Shown piece after piece: positions 32,617-43,064 of a DNA stretch of 64,000 bases. Origin of the DNA: Mesostigma viride. Lineage: Eukaryota > Streptophyta > Mesostigmatophyceae > Mesostigmatales > Mesostigmataceae. The notes under the pieces were generated by a model. The model saw nothing but the letters and a program-made list of their open reading frames with translations, searched no databases and was not told the DNA's origin. Both the position numbers and the translations under genes were made by a program. The stretch covers positions 3,960,419-4,024,418 of the forward strand of contig RPFO01000448.1 in assembly GCA_009746045.1 (NCBI GenBank), read 5' to 3'. Within the stretch, counting starts at the first letter, position 1, and each line of letters begins with the position of its first letter.

Positions 32617-33319
32617 TGTAACAACCAAATGTTACATCCAAAGTTTTCCTACTGTTGAATCTTATTATGAGTTCTTTAGGACAATTATTTGAGAAGTTAG
32701 GAGGCTTCGACGTCTGATAGATATTGGGCCTGTTGAGATCTGTCGAATCTATTGTTCTACCCTCATTGGTCGTGGCCTGATCCACGTAGGGTACTTTGCA
32801 TGGTGTTGTTTAGTCAGTCAAAGATTCTCTGCAGTACCGTTGTACCTGGTGGATTTGGTTCCAGGTCCTTGAGATTTCGTATGTGCTGGCTTTGTGTTGT
32901 GTGGAGGATTCGGAGGCTAAGATCTTATCTTGAGTGATCCTCACTTTTGATTGGTCCTTCCGGGTTAGGGTTGGATGGATGCTGCGTGCACGATGACTTT
33001 TATCCTGTTTGGGGCGGCCGTGCATGTGTGCGTACGTGAGAGCTAAAGCTATGGTGTAATTCAAGGGTTTCCTTGTTTCATCAATCAAACAACCCTTGCC
33101 AAAAGTCAACTATAACTTCAACAGATAGTCGACTTGGATATAACTTGTCTGTTGTGTCTAACAAGGGTGGGGACTCATTCCCTTAACTGTTGAAGATCCA
33201 TCTTCATTGCTTCTCTGGACGTGAAGTTATCTGTCGCGACTCCAACCCAGGTATAAAGATCTTTTCACGCTAATGTTGATACTGAGGCTGTTGCAAACAC
33301 AACATTTTTAGTCGTTACA
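32617..33319 (+). repeat. 3' LTR
   Basis: 703 bp, same sequence as 23898-24600 on line-by-line comparison, and followed by the target duplication TCTGG. Confidence 0.95.
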
Positions 33320-33339
33320 TCTGGAGTGTGGCACATCAT

Positions 33340-33785
33340 AGGCACACATTAAAAAAAAAAAAATTTATAACATGCCTCCATTGGGAGATCAGCTGGCCCC
33401 AAGGGCATTGCCAAAAAGGTAGGGAAACATGTCACGAACTACGTATACAGCTGTTGCTGGATGACCTACTGGTCCCAGCCCAGTTTGAATACCGCATCCA
33501 CCGCATCCATCTAGTGACTAGATCTCTCTCCCTTCTTTGGACCGCCATGCAGTCTGAACAAGACGCGGTGGAAGAGGATTGTCAAGGCTCACACGCCCGA
33601 CCCTGTGGGCATGCAAACCACCTCCCCCCAAGCGGAGGAGGCGTTTTGATGAGTAGTAGGGTAGTTAGGACTTTTCTAGACTAGCTAGATTAGAGTTAGG
33701 TTAGTTCGATTACGCGGCTCCTCCCACCCCACCCATCCATCAAGGAATATGTGCTACATGATCTCCCAACGGAGGCATGTTATAA
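33340..33785 (+). mobile_element. LINE subfamily A 3' end
   Basis: Starts near an inverted terminal motif at 33363-33390, then carries the C-terminal ORF2 region and 3' UTR. It ends with GTGCTACATGATCTCCC and a CAAC-loop hairpin at about 33760-33775. The ORF2 end is rich in proline and arginine, as in the cleaner copy at 39886-40017. Confidence 0.75.
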
Positions 33786-33798
33786 TACAATTTTTTAA

Positions 33799-34020
33799 AG
33801 TTGGGAGATCATGTAGCACATCATTCCTTGATGGGTGGTGGAGTGGAGAGAGCCGCGTAATCGGTCTAACCTAACTCTAATAATCTAGCTAGTCTAGAAA
33901 AATCCTAACTACCCTACTAATCAAAACGCCTCCTCCTCTTGGGGGGAGGTGGCTTGCCCACAGGGTCGGGCGTGTGAGCCTTGACCGGACAATCTTCTTC
34001 CACCGCGTCTTGTTCCAGGT
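33799..34020 (-). mobile_element. LINE subfamily A 3' end, opposite orientation
   Basis: Inverted relative to the preceding copy. The two tails meet across an AAT-rich spacer and form a near-palindrome of about 200 bp per arm. It is truncated at about 34020. Confidence 0.75.
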
Positions 34021-34544
34021 GTGGGTCCAGCGCGCAGACACACATGTACATGGCTAAATAATGCTCGTGAATCAGCTGGTATAGGGTCTAGGTCATCTAG
34101 TCGCTCTACACGTAAGCCTGCAAGCGATAATCAGTTTCAATGCACAAGGCCGGCTACACATTTCCATCTCCCGCCATTCATATTCATCATCCTGAACGAC
34201 TTGAAACCGCGGATGAAGATAACAGCAGGCTCGAGCTACCATGGTCCGGATTCTCCCGATTTCTGGCCTGCGCTGGTTGTCTCCTTGATATCAAGGAGTC
34301 TGACAACCAGCGCGAGCCAGAAATCGGGGAATATGGCCAGTTGGCCGGGGCATGATGCAGACGATATTTGTAACTTTCGCGTAATTATTTTCTACCGTAC
34401 GTGTAGCATGGCCCTTATATCAGTACGCTTAATTATGTACGAATCGATAATGTACGAATCGCCCTCGTACATGCCCCAAAAAACCCTCCTTCGGGACTCG
34501 TACAACCCAAGATATCTCCTTCAGGTAGTCCATTAATTAATTAA
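34021..34544. mobile_element. Foldback MITE remnant and unassigned DNA
   Basis: At about 34175-34335 are terminal repeats of the MITE family seen whole at 36562-36873: an inverted arm containing CTACCATGGTCCGGATTCTC and, after a short spacer, the start of a second arm. The rest shows no gene and ends in (TTAA)n. Confidence 0.55.
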
Positions 34545-36274
34545 TTAACCCTTAAATGGTACTGAGTCCGTTTTCGTGGCACCAGTTGAAGTCCTACCAC
34601 TCTAACGGACTGAGTTTGTGGCAGAACCAGGCGCCGCGCCAAAAATAATTTAACGGTCAAACCTGGGGGGATCGATAGATCTAGACGTACTCTATGCCTG
34701 GCACTTCATTAGACCGTACTTTGGACAACTGGCCAGGGAGATATACTCAATCAAAGTTGGGGGGGTACCATGGTCAAACGGGACCGACGTGAGTCAAAAT
34801 AATTGACGTCCGCGGCTATGGCGGTGCAGGCAAATGACAGGTACGAGAGAATGGCTTGGAATTTCGAACTCAAAATTTGTAGTCATTATCCTTGATTGTT
34901 AGAAAGGTTATATCTCTGGCCGTGAAGCGTCTGGATGTGCGCAAGTATGTCTCTAGGTTCTAATCGGTGCAGCAGATCCTGTCAGCGGCCAGGCGGTGAC
35001 AGTGCGTATGCTACCTGTTGTTCGGAAGCAAACGTCCATATATTTGCGCGTGGATAAACTTGTTACGTTATTCTTGACATGTTTGATTAGCGATGACGGC
35101 CAGGAAAGGTTCGAGGCTGTGTCCGTGAGGTGGGAGTGATGGCTCCCGCACAGCAGGTAATCTGCAGTTTCGACCTGGTACGTATTAACATGTTAGCGTT
35201 TATACATTACAGTACCAAGTCGTCCTATCGTTTATAAACTAGTTGTATACATGTAATCGATGGTTTTTGCTTTTCGTTTTGTTGCTTTAGTGCTTGTACG
35301 CGTTCGCTTGTGATGGTTGGGGAATACCACTATGTCACGCAGATTTTGGACCAGATTTGATTGCTATTAGCTGAGGCTTCAACGAAACCAGTGAAGTAGC
35401 GTTTGTTATTGTCTCAAAACATGGTGGGCTTGATAAGGGGATGCTTTTCCCTGCACAGACATAGCGAGACAAGTGGTTTTCTGGCCAGCTCTAGGCATTG
35501 CTTCTTGGTTTGCTGGCCCAAGTTATCCTTCTGCTTGTGCGTCCATAGTGCATGCAAGAAACATGAATGGCCGGGGCCTGCTTGCATGGAAGCATAACCA
35601 GGTTAGTTCTTTTGTTTTTTCTATCATTGCCAATCATTGGAATTGCTTTATAGTGTGTTGGATGCATTGATAATGTAGCTCCTTGTGAACCCCTTCTACG
35701 CTTGGTTTTGGGCCTTGGCACAAGCTTTATACTTGTTGTATAGCATGCTGTTGTGATTTTTAAGCTGGAAATGTGTTTGGGAATCCATGTGTGGCCATCT
35801 ATGATGTTTTGTACCACGTTGGAATTGAATGCCCATACGGTAGTGCTAGCAAAACACCCCAAAATAACTGCACCCGTTATAACGGTCTGAGCTATTTTGG
35901 GCTGTATGCTAGCTAGCCTGTGCAGTTCTATGGCATGTCATGTTGTGAATGCATCTATGGCATGCCTGTGATTATCTTTAACTCCCCTCAAAGGGCCAGG
36001 GTCATCAGATTTTGAGAAATGGTCCATATTGCATTATATATCTCTTGAACCCCATCTGCACCGTACCCCCTTGGGGGGGGTGCTATTTATAGCAGCTGTG
36101 GGGCATAGATATGTGACCAATGACATGACCCCAAAGTTATTTGGTATAAAAGCATCCTTGGTTAATTCCAAGGGTGGGCCAGCAAATGTTATTTGGCTAG
36201 ATACTCTCATACTTACTAAGATACCCATACTCAGTCCGTTCTGGTGGTTCCAGTTGACACCATTTAAGGGTTAA
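34545..36274. mobile_element. piggyBac-like non-autonomous element 1 (TTAA-flanked)
   Basis: TTAA followed by CCCTTAAATGGT at 34545-34560 is matched by the exact inverse ACCATTTAAGGG plus TTAA at 36259-36274. TTAA duplications with CCC starts are the hallmark of piggyBac. Subterminal sequence is palindromic: ACTGAGTCCGTT and AACGGACTGAGT both occur in the left 70 bp and again near the right end. The 1.7-kb interior has no transposase-like frame, so it would depend on a transposase elsewhere. Confidence 0.65.
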
Positions 36275-36280
36275 TAAGCA

Positions 36281-36455
36281 CGTGACTGCGTCACGTGGGT
36301 GCCAATACAGAGTAAAGGAACCTTCAACCCTATATACACAGCGAGAAGGAGGGAGGGCGCCCTAGCTTCTCGATCTCACTGCCGCAGGTGGGCAGGCCAC
36401 AGAGCGCTCTCTCCACGGCATGGTGCCGGGGCGCAACACTGTGGGTGCAATACAA
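36281..36455 (+). repeat. Dispersed repeat, copy 2 (with 19551-19735)
   Basis: Matches 19551-19735 with small indels, starting CACGTGACTGCGTCACGTGG. It begins seven bases after the piggyBac-like element. Confidence 0.6.
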
Positions 36456-36561
36456 CCAGTGCAGGTAGTCCATATACTTATTATAGACAACCAGAGGGCA
36501 GTATACCTGTAGAGGACGTACCTCAAGTTTATACCCTGACAATATACGAAGTGAGACAACT

Positions 36562-36873
36562 ATATCAATTAGGAGACAACCAGACTGTGCAGGCCAGAAA
36601 TCGGGAGAATCCGGACCATGGTAGCTCGAGCCTGCCGTTATCTTGTCCGCGTGTTCGAGTCGTTCAGGATGATGGAGATGAATGGTGATGGAACTGTGTA
36701 GCCTTGTGCATTGAAATTATGCCGCTGGCTTATGTGTAGAGCGACTAGATGAGTCACCTAGAACTATGCCTGGACTATACAAGATAACGGCATGCTCGAG
36801 CTACCATTGTCCCGTGTCCGGATTCTCCCGATTTCTGGCCTGCGCTGGTTGTCTCCTTGATACCTACGTACTG
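36562..36873. mobile_element. Foldback MITE with about 70-bp terminal inverted repeats
   Basis: The left arm (about 36564-36645) starts GGAGACAACCAG and runs through GAATCCGGACCATGGTAGC. The right arm (about 36780-36868) is its inverse. The centre is about 130 bp. Single arms of the same family lie at 5343-5410, 9244-9312, 40277-40345 and 43516-43585, and a paired remnant at 34175-34335. No coding capacity. Confidence 0.7.
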
Positions 36874-37011
36874 TAAAAAAAATTCCCAAAAGTCTACGGA
36901 CATGCACGGAACAAAAATTTCCAAAACTCTTCGTACGATAGTTAAGCGTGCACATATAATAAGGGCCGCTATAACGGGGCCCGCTTTACTGCTCTTAAGG
37001 GGTTCGAACCT

Positions 37012-37880
37012 GTGGCTTGGACATCCTTAACGAGAAAGAGCATGGCGGGGTTAGACCTGGTTACCGCCTGGCCGACCTGATTTATGCGGATGACACCACC
37101 CTCATCGCGCGCCCCGAGCACATTCAGACCTGGCTGGACTGTCTGGACCTGGAGGCGAGGGCGGTGGGGTTGGAGATTAGTGTCAAAACTGAGGCGATGG
37201 TGATTGGGGCCTCCAGTACACCGCCGCTGCCGCGCCTGCTCGATGGGACGACGGTCCCGTTCCGCGATCGCTTCAAGCTGTTAGGGAGCTGGCTCCCTGA
37301 CACCGCCGACGATGTGGACACCCGCATCGCCCTGGCCTGGGCTTGGCTTCGTTCGCTCAACACCTACTGGCGCTCCAAGGGCCTGGGCGACCACCGCGCA
37401 AGCGCATGCTCTTCAAGGTCCTCGTCCTCACGGTGCTCACGTATGGCGCCGAGGCATGGACGCTCATGGACACGCTGGCGGCCAAGCTAGACGGCACGGT
37501 AACCAGGATGCTCCGACAGGTCCTGAACGTAGGGTTTTCCAAGCGCCCGTCATCAGAGTCTTTGTATCAGGGCATGCCTCGTATTTCGGACGAGATTAGA
37601 TCACATTTGTAGGACACCTTGCTCGCACTATGTACTGTAGCCAGGTCGACACCGCCCTTGGTCTGGCAGGCCCCCAGCGGCTTGGCCAGCCAGGGCGGCA
37701 CATTCTGACCTTGCCTGGCACCAAGGGCATTCCCAAAAGGGTAGGGAAACATGTCACGAACTACGTACAGATGTTGCTGGATGACCTACTGGTCCCAGCC
37801 CAGTTTGAATACCGCATCCACTCTCTGACGGCGGAGTTCAGATCTTTTGCATCTGAGCCCCAAATTCGGTCAGACCACTT
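37012..37880 (+). pseudogene. LINE reverse transcriptase C-terminal fragment
   Basis: Codes RLADLIYADDTTLIARPEHI, then a thumb-like region and VLTYGAEAWTL after a frame change near 37390. It then continues into the ORF2 C-terminal part that matches 33400-33500, up to about 37830. The catalytic YADD lies near 37081-37092. 5' and 3' ends are missing. It is related to, but clearly diverged from, the RT at 7179-8186. Confidence 0.75.
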
Positions 37881-37972
37881 GCATTCGATGCGCTTTTTTG
37901 AGACGCACCCGCCAGTATAATCGGTTACGGCTGAAACGCAGTATTGCCGAAGTTATCACGTGACAGGCAGCT

Positions 37973-39373
37973 ATGACGACCCCTAAAGCAAAACGGGGTT
38001 TGGAAAAGGAGCTTACCGGCTCCCAACCCAACCCGCTCGCCATCGTTCTTGCCCAGCCGCCTGGGCTCGCCAACCCACCGCCAGCAGCCCCATCGCCCAG
38101 CGCCTCGCCTGAGCCCAAGGAACCCTGCCACCCTCGCAAATGGGGCCAGTTCCTCCCCGGCGACCGACGATTCTCCCTCACCGTGTGGCAAGAATTGTCG
38201 CCGCAGGAATGCATTGAGGTTCTCCGGGTCCTCGAACAGGAGCGGAAGCTCTTCGTGCCCACGGGGGGGGCGGCTATCGACTACAATGGAGACATGTCCT
38301 GGCTCTATGCTTTGGACGAAGTACAACAAGTTACGCCTGATTATCTTGACCAGCCAATTCCAGACCCACCTCGCCGACATCACCCGCATGCTCCGCACCC
38401 CAGCCCCCGCACAGCCGGCAGCCCCATCGGCTTCCTCCCTCTGCAAGGATGACCTCCGCGCAGTGCTGGAGGAGCACGTGACCTGGCCGCTGGCCGAGCA
38501 GCTGACATCGCTGAACACCACGCTCAACAAGGTCGAGGCCCGGGTCTTCAACGTGGAAACCAAGGTCGTCCACAAGCTACAACCCCAGTTCACGGCGCTA
38601 CACACCGCGGCGCAGGCTTCGGAAACGCATGCTGCACTTGTCTCTCGCCTTAACCAGGTGGAGGGCAAGTGTGGCGTGCTCCTGAAGATTCAAGCTTGAG
38701 GCCATCACCGCCCACACCGAGGCCCTGCATGGCCACACAGGTCCCCAAGATAGCGGAGCAGACGGCCACCATTGCATCCCAGCCACCCCGGCAGGATGCT
38801 GGCGACCTCCCGCCGCTCTCCTACGCGGACCTGCTGCGGTCAGCGACCGTCTCCACCACCGACGCCATCGCCACAAAGCTCCAGGAGCTGTAGAACCACC
38901 GCCAGGCCCAGCAACGGGAGGTCACCGACCGCGCTCGCCGTGAGTGCCGAGTGGTGCTACGTCGCTTCCCCCAGAAGCCAGGTGAGACGTCAACCTCTCT
39001 TGCTGACGAGCTCAAGAACCAGCTTCTTACCCTCATGGGCCTGGTAGGTGAGGTAGAACTGCGCGGGTGCCACCGCCTTGAGCCTTCCCCACTCACGGGA
39101 CAAGGCGGCTCCCCCACCAGTCCTACTCACCTTCCCCTCCCCTGAGGATATAAGCAGCGGTTCCTCTCTCGTCGCAAGCGGTTGCACGACCTCACCTGGA
39201 CGCTGGATGACGACCTCACCCCCGCTCAGCAACATGAGCAGCGACGCGACCTGTGGCCGGCATACCTCCGCCATAAGCAGGACCCCCAGAAGCCCAAGGT
39301 GTACTGGAGGGGCGGGGACCTGATGATCAACCACAAGACTGTGGACGCCCCCAGCGGGCTAGAAGAGCAATAG
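37973..39373 (+). pseudogene. LINE ORF1-like gene, nearly full length but frame-broken
   Basis: ATG 37973 opens a Pro/Ala-rich N terminus (about 130 codons). After a frame change near 38330 follows a long coiled-coil region (about 38400-38690). Then come YADLLRSATVSTTDAIATKL, an in-frame stop at 38891-38893, RRECRVVLRRFPQKPGETS, and the C-terminal block with LDDDLTPAQQHEQ and VYWRGGDL, ending at 39373. A coiled coil followed by a small basic/acidic domain is the layout of LINE-1-type ORF1 proteins. Similar blocks occur at 19930-20463 and 5345-6117 (minus strand). Confidence 0.6.
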
Positions 39374-39870
39374 CCCTAGCTTGTAACCATTGGCGTCACT
39401 GCCGCTAAGGCAGCCATGCCTAGAATGTTTGCCTCGCTGTGCCAACACACCTAGTCATGTGCCGCCAACGCACGGTACACAACCAGCCATAGCCTTAGCC
39501 TAGTCCTAGTATACAGCCATGCTACGCCCTGGCTATGTTTAGCCAAGCCATGCCCGCTATAATGGGACCCCCATGGATGTTGCATTAAGAATTTAGCCAT
39601 GCTATGCCATGTGAGAGAGATGCTCTCTGTCGAGAAGCCATGTCCTAGCTCTTGTATAGCCATGATGATCTTCCTCCCCCGTGCCAGGATCCCCCCCTTA
39701 GGCGGGTTGAACCTGAGACAGCATGGTGGTGCGGGTGCCCTGGTGCACCTAGAGCACGGGTAGCTTACATTCCCACCCTTGCATGAAGTAGCCTACTAGG
39801 ATGTATTAAAAGCCATATGCCCCTTCTCAGGGCTATGTGCTACATTGACTCCCAACCGAGCGATGTTGAT
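39374..39870 (+). mobile_element. LINE subfamily C 3' tail, directly after ORF1
   Basis: Starts right at the ORF1-like stop and ends with TATGTGCTACATTGACTCCC and a CAAC-loop hairpin near 39852, then AATTAATTAATTAA. Its inverse is at 23545-23820. No ORF2 lies between ORF1 and this tail. Confidence 0.6.
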
Positions 39871-39885
39871 AATTAATTAATTAAT

Positions 39886-40165
39886 CCACTCTCTCTCCCT
39901 TCTTTGGACTGCCATGCAGAACAAGACGCGGTGGCAGAAGATTGTCAAGGCTCACACGGCCAACAACCCTGTGGGCAAGCCCCCTCCCCCCAAGAGGAGG
40001 AGGCGTTTTGACGAGTAGGGTAGTTAGAATTTTTTCTAGACTAGGTAGATTAGCGTTAGGATAGTTAGATTACGCGGCTCTCTCCTTTCCACCACCCATC
40101 AAGGAATATGTGCTACATGATCTGATTGATCTCCCAACGGAGGCATGTTATAATTTAATTTAATT
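39886..40165 (+). mobile_element. LINE subfamily A 3' end
   Basis: The clearest copy of the ORF2 end: the frame to 40017 codes LWTAMQNKTRWQKIVKAHT, a short linker, and KPPPPKRRRRFDE before the stop. The 3' UTR follows, then the terminal hairpin at about 40128-40142 and TTATAATTTAATTTAATTTT. It is 5'-truncated. Confidence 0.8.
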
Positions 40166-40189
40166 TTAATTTAATATAAGGGCCACTAC

Positions 40190-40400
40190 GGTAATGAGAT
40201 TAGCACAGTACTCCGTGGCATGCGCATGCGCATTCATGACACACAAGTACTTACTTTTTCATTTTCATTTATGAAGGAGACAACCAGCGCAGGCAAAAAA
40301 TCGGGAGAATCCGGACCATGGTAGCTTGAGCCTGTCGTTATCTTGTCCGCATTTTCCAGTCATTCAGGATGATGAATTATATGAATTCGAGATGGAAATG
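40190..40400. repeat. Shared repeat word and solo MITE arm
   Basis: 40195-40255 is the inverse of 20825-20890 (AGTACTTGCGTGTCATGCGC family). 40277-40400 is one arm plus interior of the foldback MITE. Confidence 0.6.
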
Positions 40401-41033
40401 TGCCTTGTGCATTGCAATTATGGCTGGCTTACGTGTAGAGCGACTATAGCTAATTACCTAGACGGTGGGGCCGGAAACAGCTTGCATGCTTGATCAGGGC
40501 GTGTGTTTCGAGCCAAACTGGCCAGGATCGAGTGTCTAGTGGTGAACACCATTGCTGCGATCGCTCCCCCACCATTTACGAGGAAAAAACATGTATATAT
40601 TTCTTACATTTTCGTTTGACCCCTTCGTGTGTGTGTTTCCTTTTTTCTTCTTAGTATTGGTATTGGTTTTTCCTACAAACTTTTTTGTTTGTCACCATCT
40701 GTACGTCTCCCTCCATGCAGGTCTTCCTACAGATAGCCACGCGGCTCCCGCGGTCTTCGCGTCTTTCCTCTTATAGACAAAGTCTACCCTAGTCCCTCCA
40801 CGACGTGGGATCACCATGTGCGCAGGAATAGTTGTATCATAGAAATTTCAATTACCGCTCACATCAATCCCGGCTCGTACATGCATGCATATGGGCAACA
40901 ACGCTGTATAACTTGTGACAATCTGTTGATCCTCCGGCCCTCCCACAAACGACTGGATGAAAAAAAACACTAAGGATAAACCGACGATTGCATAGTTTAA
41001 TCTAGCTGCATGCACCTGCACATGCCACCATTG
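40401..41033. other. No gene recognised
   Basis: Unassigned DNA with T-rich stretches around 40600-40690. The 74-codon frame at 40552-40776 is hydrophobic and low in complexity and is not supported as a gene. Confidence 0.4.
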
Positions 41034-42779
41034 TTAACCCGTGTTTTTTTTTTTAGAACGCGATATACTGCGTTGTAAGCTATTTATAGAACACATCATA
41101 ACATCTAGGGAAAATTTTTTTTCATAGTCATGTGTATACTTTCCTGAAAGCCCATAAATCAAAGGTTTTTTTGAGCTACTCAGACCTACAAAATGCTAAT
41201 TCATTTGAGAGATACACTGGTTTGAATACAGGGGGGTCTGACCATGACCGCGATTTGTTGACCCTAGGTCACAAGTCATGTGCTGATTCACAAATGGTTC
41301 ATGAAAAAAATCTGGCTTCTTGCACGAGCTATGGGCAACATATGCAGGCTCTGTGAAACAAAACTCAGGCCCATTGGGCCACTGGAGCTATTTTTTATTA
41401 GCATTACAATTACAACGCAGTACAACGCAGTGGGAAAAATGAGAGCCCTTCACAACATGACCCAACGACACAAGCCCCATAAACGGGGATATCATGAGCT
41501 AGGAGGGTCAAAACGTTGAAAATAGGTGTTGTATAAGTTATACAGCATCAAACATGCATCAAACATCATGACTGGATGACATAATATGACTGAATCAGGC
41601 AGCCATAGCCAAAGCATCATCCACTCTCACAACGTGTTGAGCACATGCCTCGTGGGAAGGGAGGCACTGGGTTTTCATTCCACAACGTGTGCAATACTGA
41701 AAGAAAGAGGCATGTGTAATGCAAGGCTTGGATAGGTTGAGTGATCCATGAGCTTACATGCAGGCGAAGATGACGCTGGAATGCATGCTAGCAAATGGTG
41801 GCAAGATGCTAACAACGCATGATTATACACCATGATTATGGGCACCTAGCTGATCTTCTTGCACAATCAACGCAGTATAAACCATCAACATCCAATCCTC
41901 ACGATATATTCACGGCTTGACGACGTATACAGCACCTAAATACTGCACGACTGCAACCTGCTATGGCTGACATGCAAGCAACGTCGAGTAGGATGGCGGT
42001 CTTAGAGAGGCTGGGCAGAGGTCGGTAGAAATAAGTGGAAAACTGGCAGAAACTAGGTGGATACACGATATACTTACGCCTGCAAGCACTATTGAGCCGG
42101 TGGCAGAGGCCATTTCCAGGAAAATACAGCATACCGTAGCAATAGCCACGGTCACGCCTTACGCTATTTGCAGGCACCATCATGCCCGGAGCTACCCAAT
42201 AAAAGTCTGCACAAATCTCGGTTTAGCCGAGAGTCCGGGCGTTCGGAATGAATAAACATGTGTTAAGAAGTCGAAAAACCATGGAAATACCAAGCATGGT
42301 GCCGCAGCAGACCCGAGTCCTGCCGTAATAATATGTATGCCGGTTTCCAGGGTTTCCGCATGAAAGTTGGGTGAGAAACTGGAAAAATCTACGTTTCCTT
42401 TGCCCCAGTACCTCAACAAACTCGTAGAAACCTCATTATCAACCTTTGAATGCATCATCATGGTCGTGCCACCCAACAGCCACTGAAATTCGCGCGAAAA
42501 CTGGCGAGATCTACCTGCCGCCATCGCCGTCGTCTTCACCTTCGTCCCGCGAAAATGCCTGATTTCAGTGGTACATATTTGTTTGCAGCTGTCACAAAAA
42601 AAATCCAAAAAATACCAGGATTTTTTCTTGAGTTCTACGGGATGTAAGGAGGCCGTCCACCGAGTTTCAGACCGAAAATCTCGTATCTACTGTGCCTGCC
42701 ACGTGTCAGATTACAACGCGATACATCGCGTTCTAACCCTACAACGCGATACATCGCGTTGTAAAAAAACACGGGTTAA
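41034..42779. mobile_element. piggyBac-like non-autonomous element 2 (TTAA-flanked)
   Basis: Left end: TTAA then CCCGTGTTTTTTT at 41034-41050. Right end: its inverse, AAAAAAACACGGG plus TTAA, at about 42763-42779. Just inside are palindromes: AACGCGATACATCGCGTT occurs twice at the right end (about 42715-42762), and a degenerate copy lies at the left (about 41056-41077). These look like transposase-binding sites. Interior frames (for example minus 42608-42192) have no recognised domain. It ends about 290 bp downstream of DNAI4. Confidence 0.65.
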
Positions 42780-43064
42780 GTGAGACAACTATTGTTTCCA
42801 TATGCATAAATTTCAGGAAGGCCATTTTGGAATTTCTTCATCCGAAAGCTATATTTGTCCCTTTAAAATTTTTTGGTACCTTCATGTACTGTTGTAGGTT
42901 TGCAACGTTAAACTTGAAGCAGATATTAAAATGTTCAGACAGCTACATACCTACCCGTAATCATCGGTAGCCAAGCCTAACAAGGCACAAGGCTGAATAA
43001 TTTGGATATGCGTTGCTGCGGACTGTCAACTTCAATGAGCATTCTGTTGAGGGCTAGGCACCCC

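Larger units (their letters stand above)
23898..33319 (+). mobile_element. Complete Ty3/gypsy chromovirus-type LTR retrotransposon
   Basis: A 9422-bp element with two 703-bp LTRs (TG...CA) that are identical on reading, and a 5-bp target duplication TCTGG at 23893-23897 and 33320-33324. Internal order is primer binding site, gag with zinc knuckle, protease, reverse transcriptase, RNase H, integrase, chromodomain, then an extra ORF and a polypurine tract. RT before integrase plus a C-terminal chromodomain defines a chromovirus. Identical LTRs mean a recent insertion, yet the coding region changes frame at several places, mostly at short homopolymers. Confidence 0.95.

Noticed and set aside
36930-37020. 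Possible tRNA with a GGTTCGAACC T-loop-like word near 37000
   Set aside because: A box-A-like word lies about 55 bp upstream, but no acceptor stem or cloverleaf could be formed, and the region runs into a LINE fragment.
42192-42608. 138-codon minus-strand frame inside the second TTAA-flanked element as a transposase
   Set aside because: No DDE or zinc-ribbon motifs; too short for a piggyBac transposase (usually over 500 aa).
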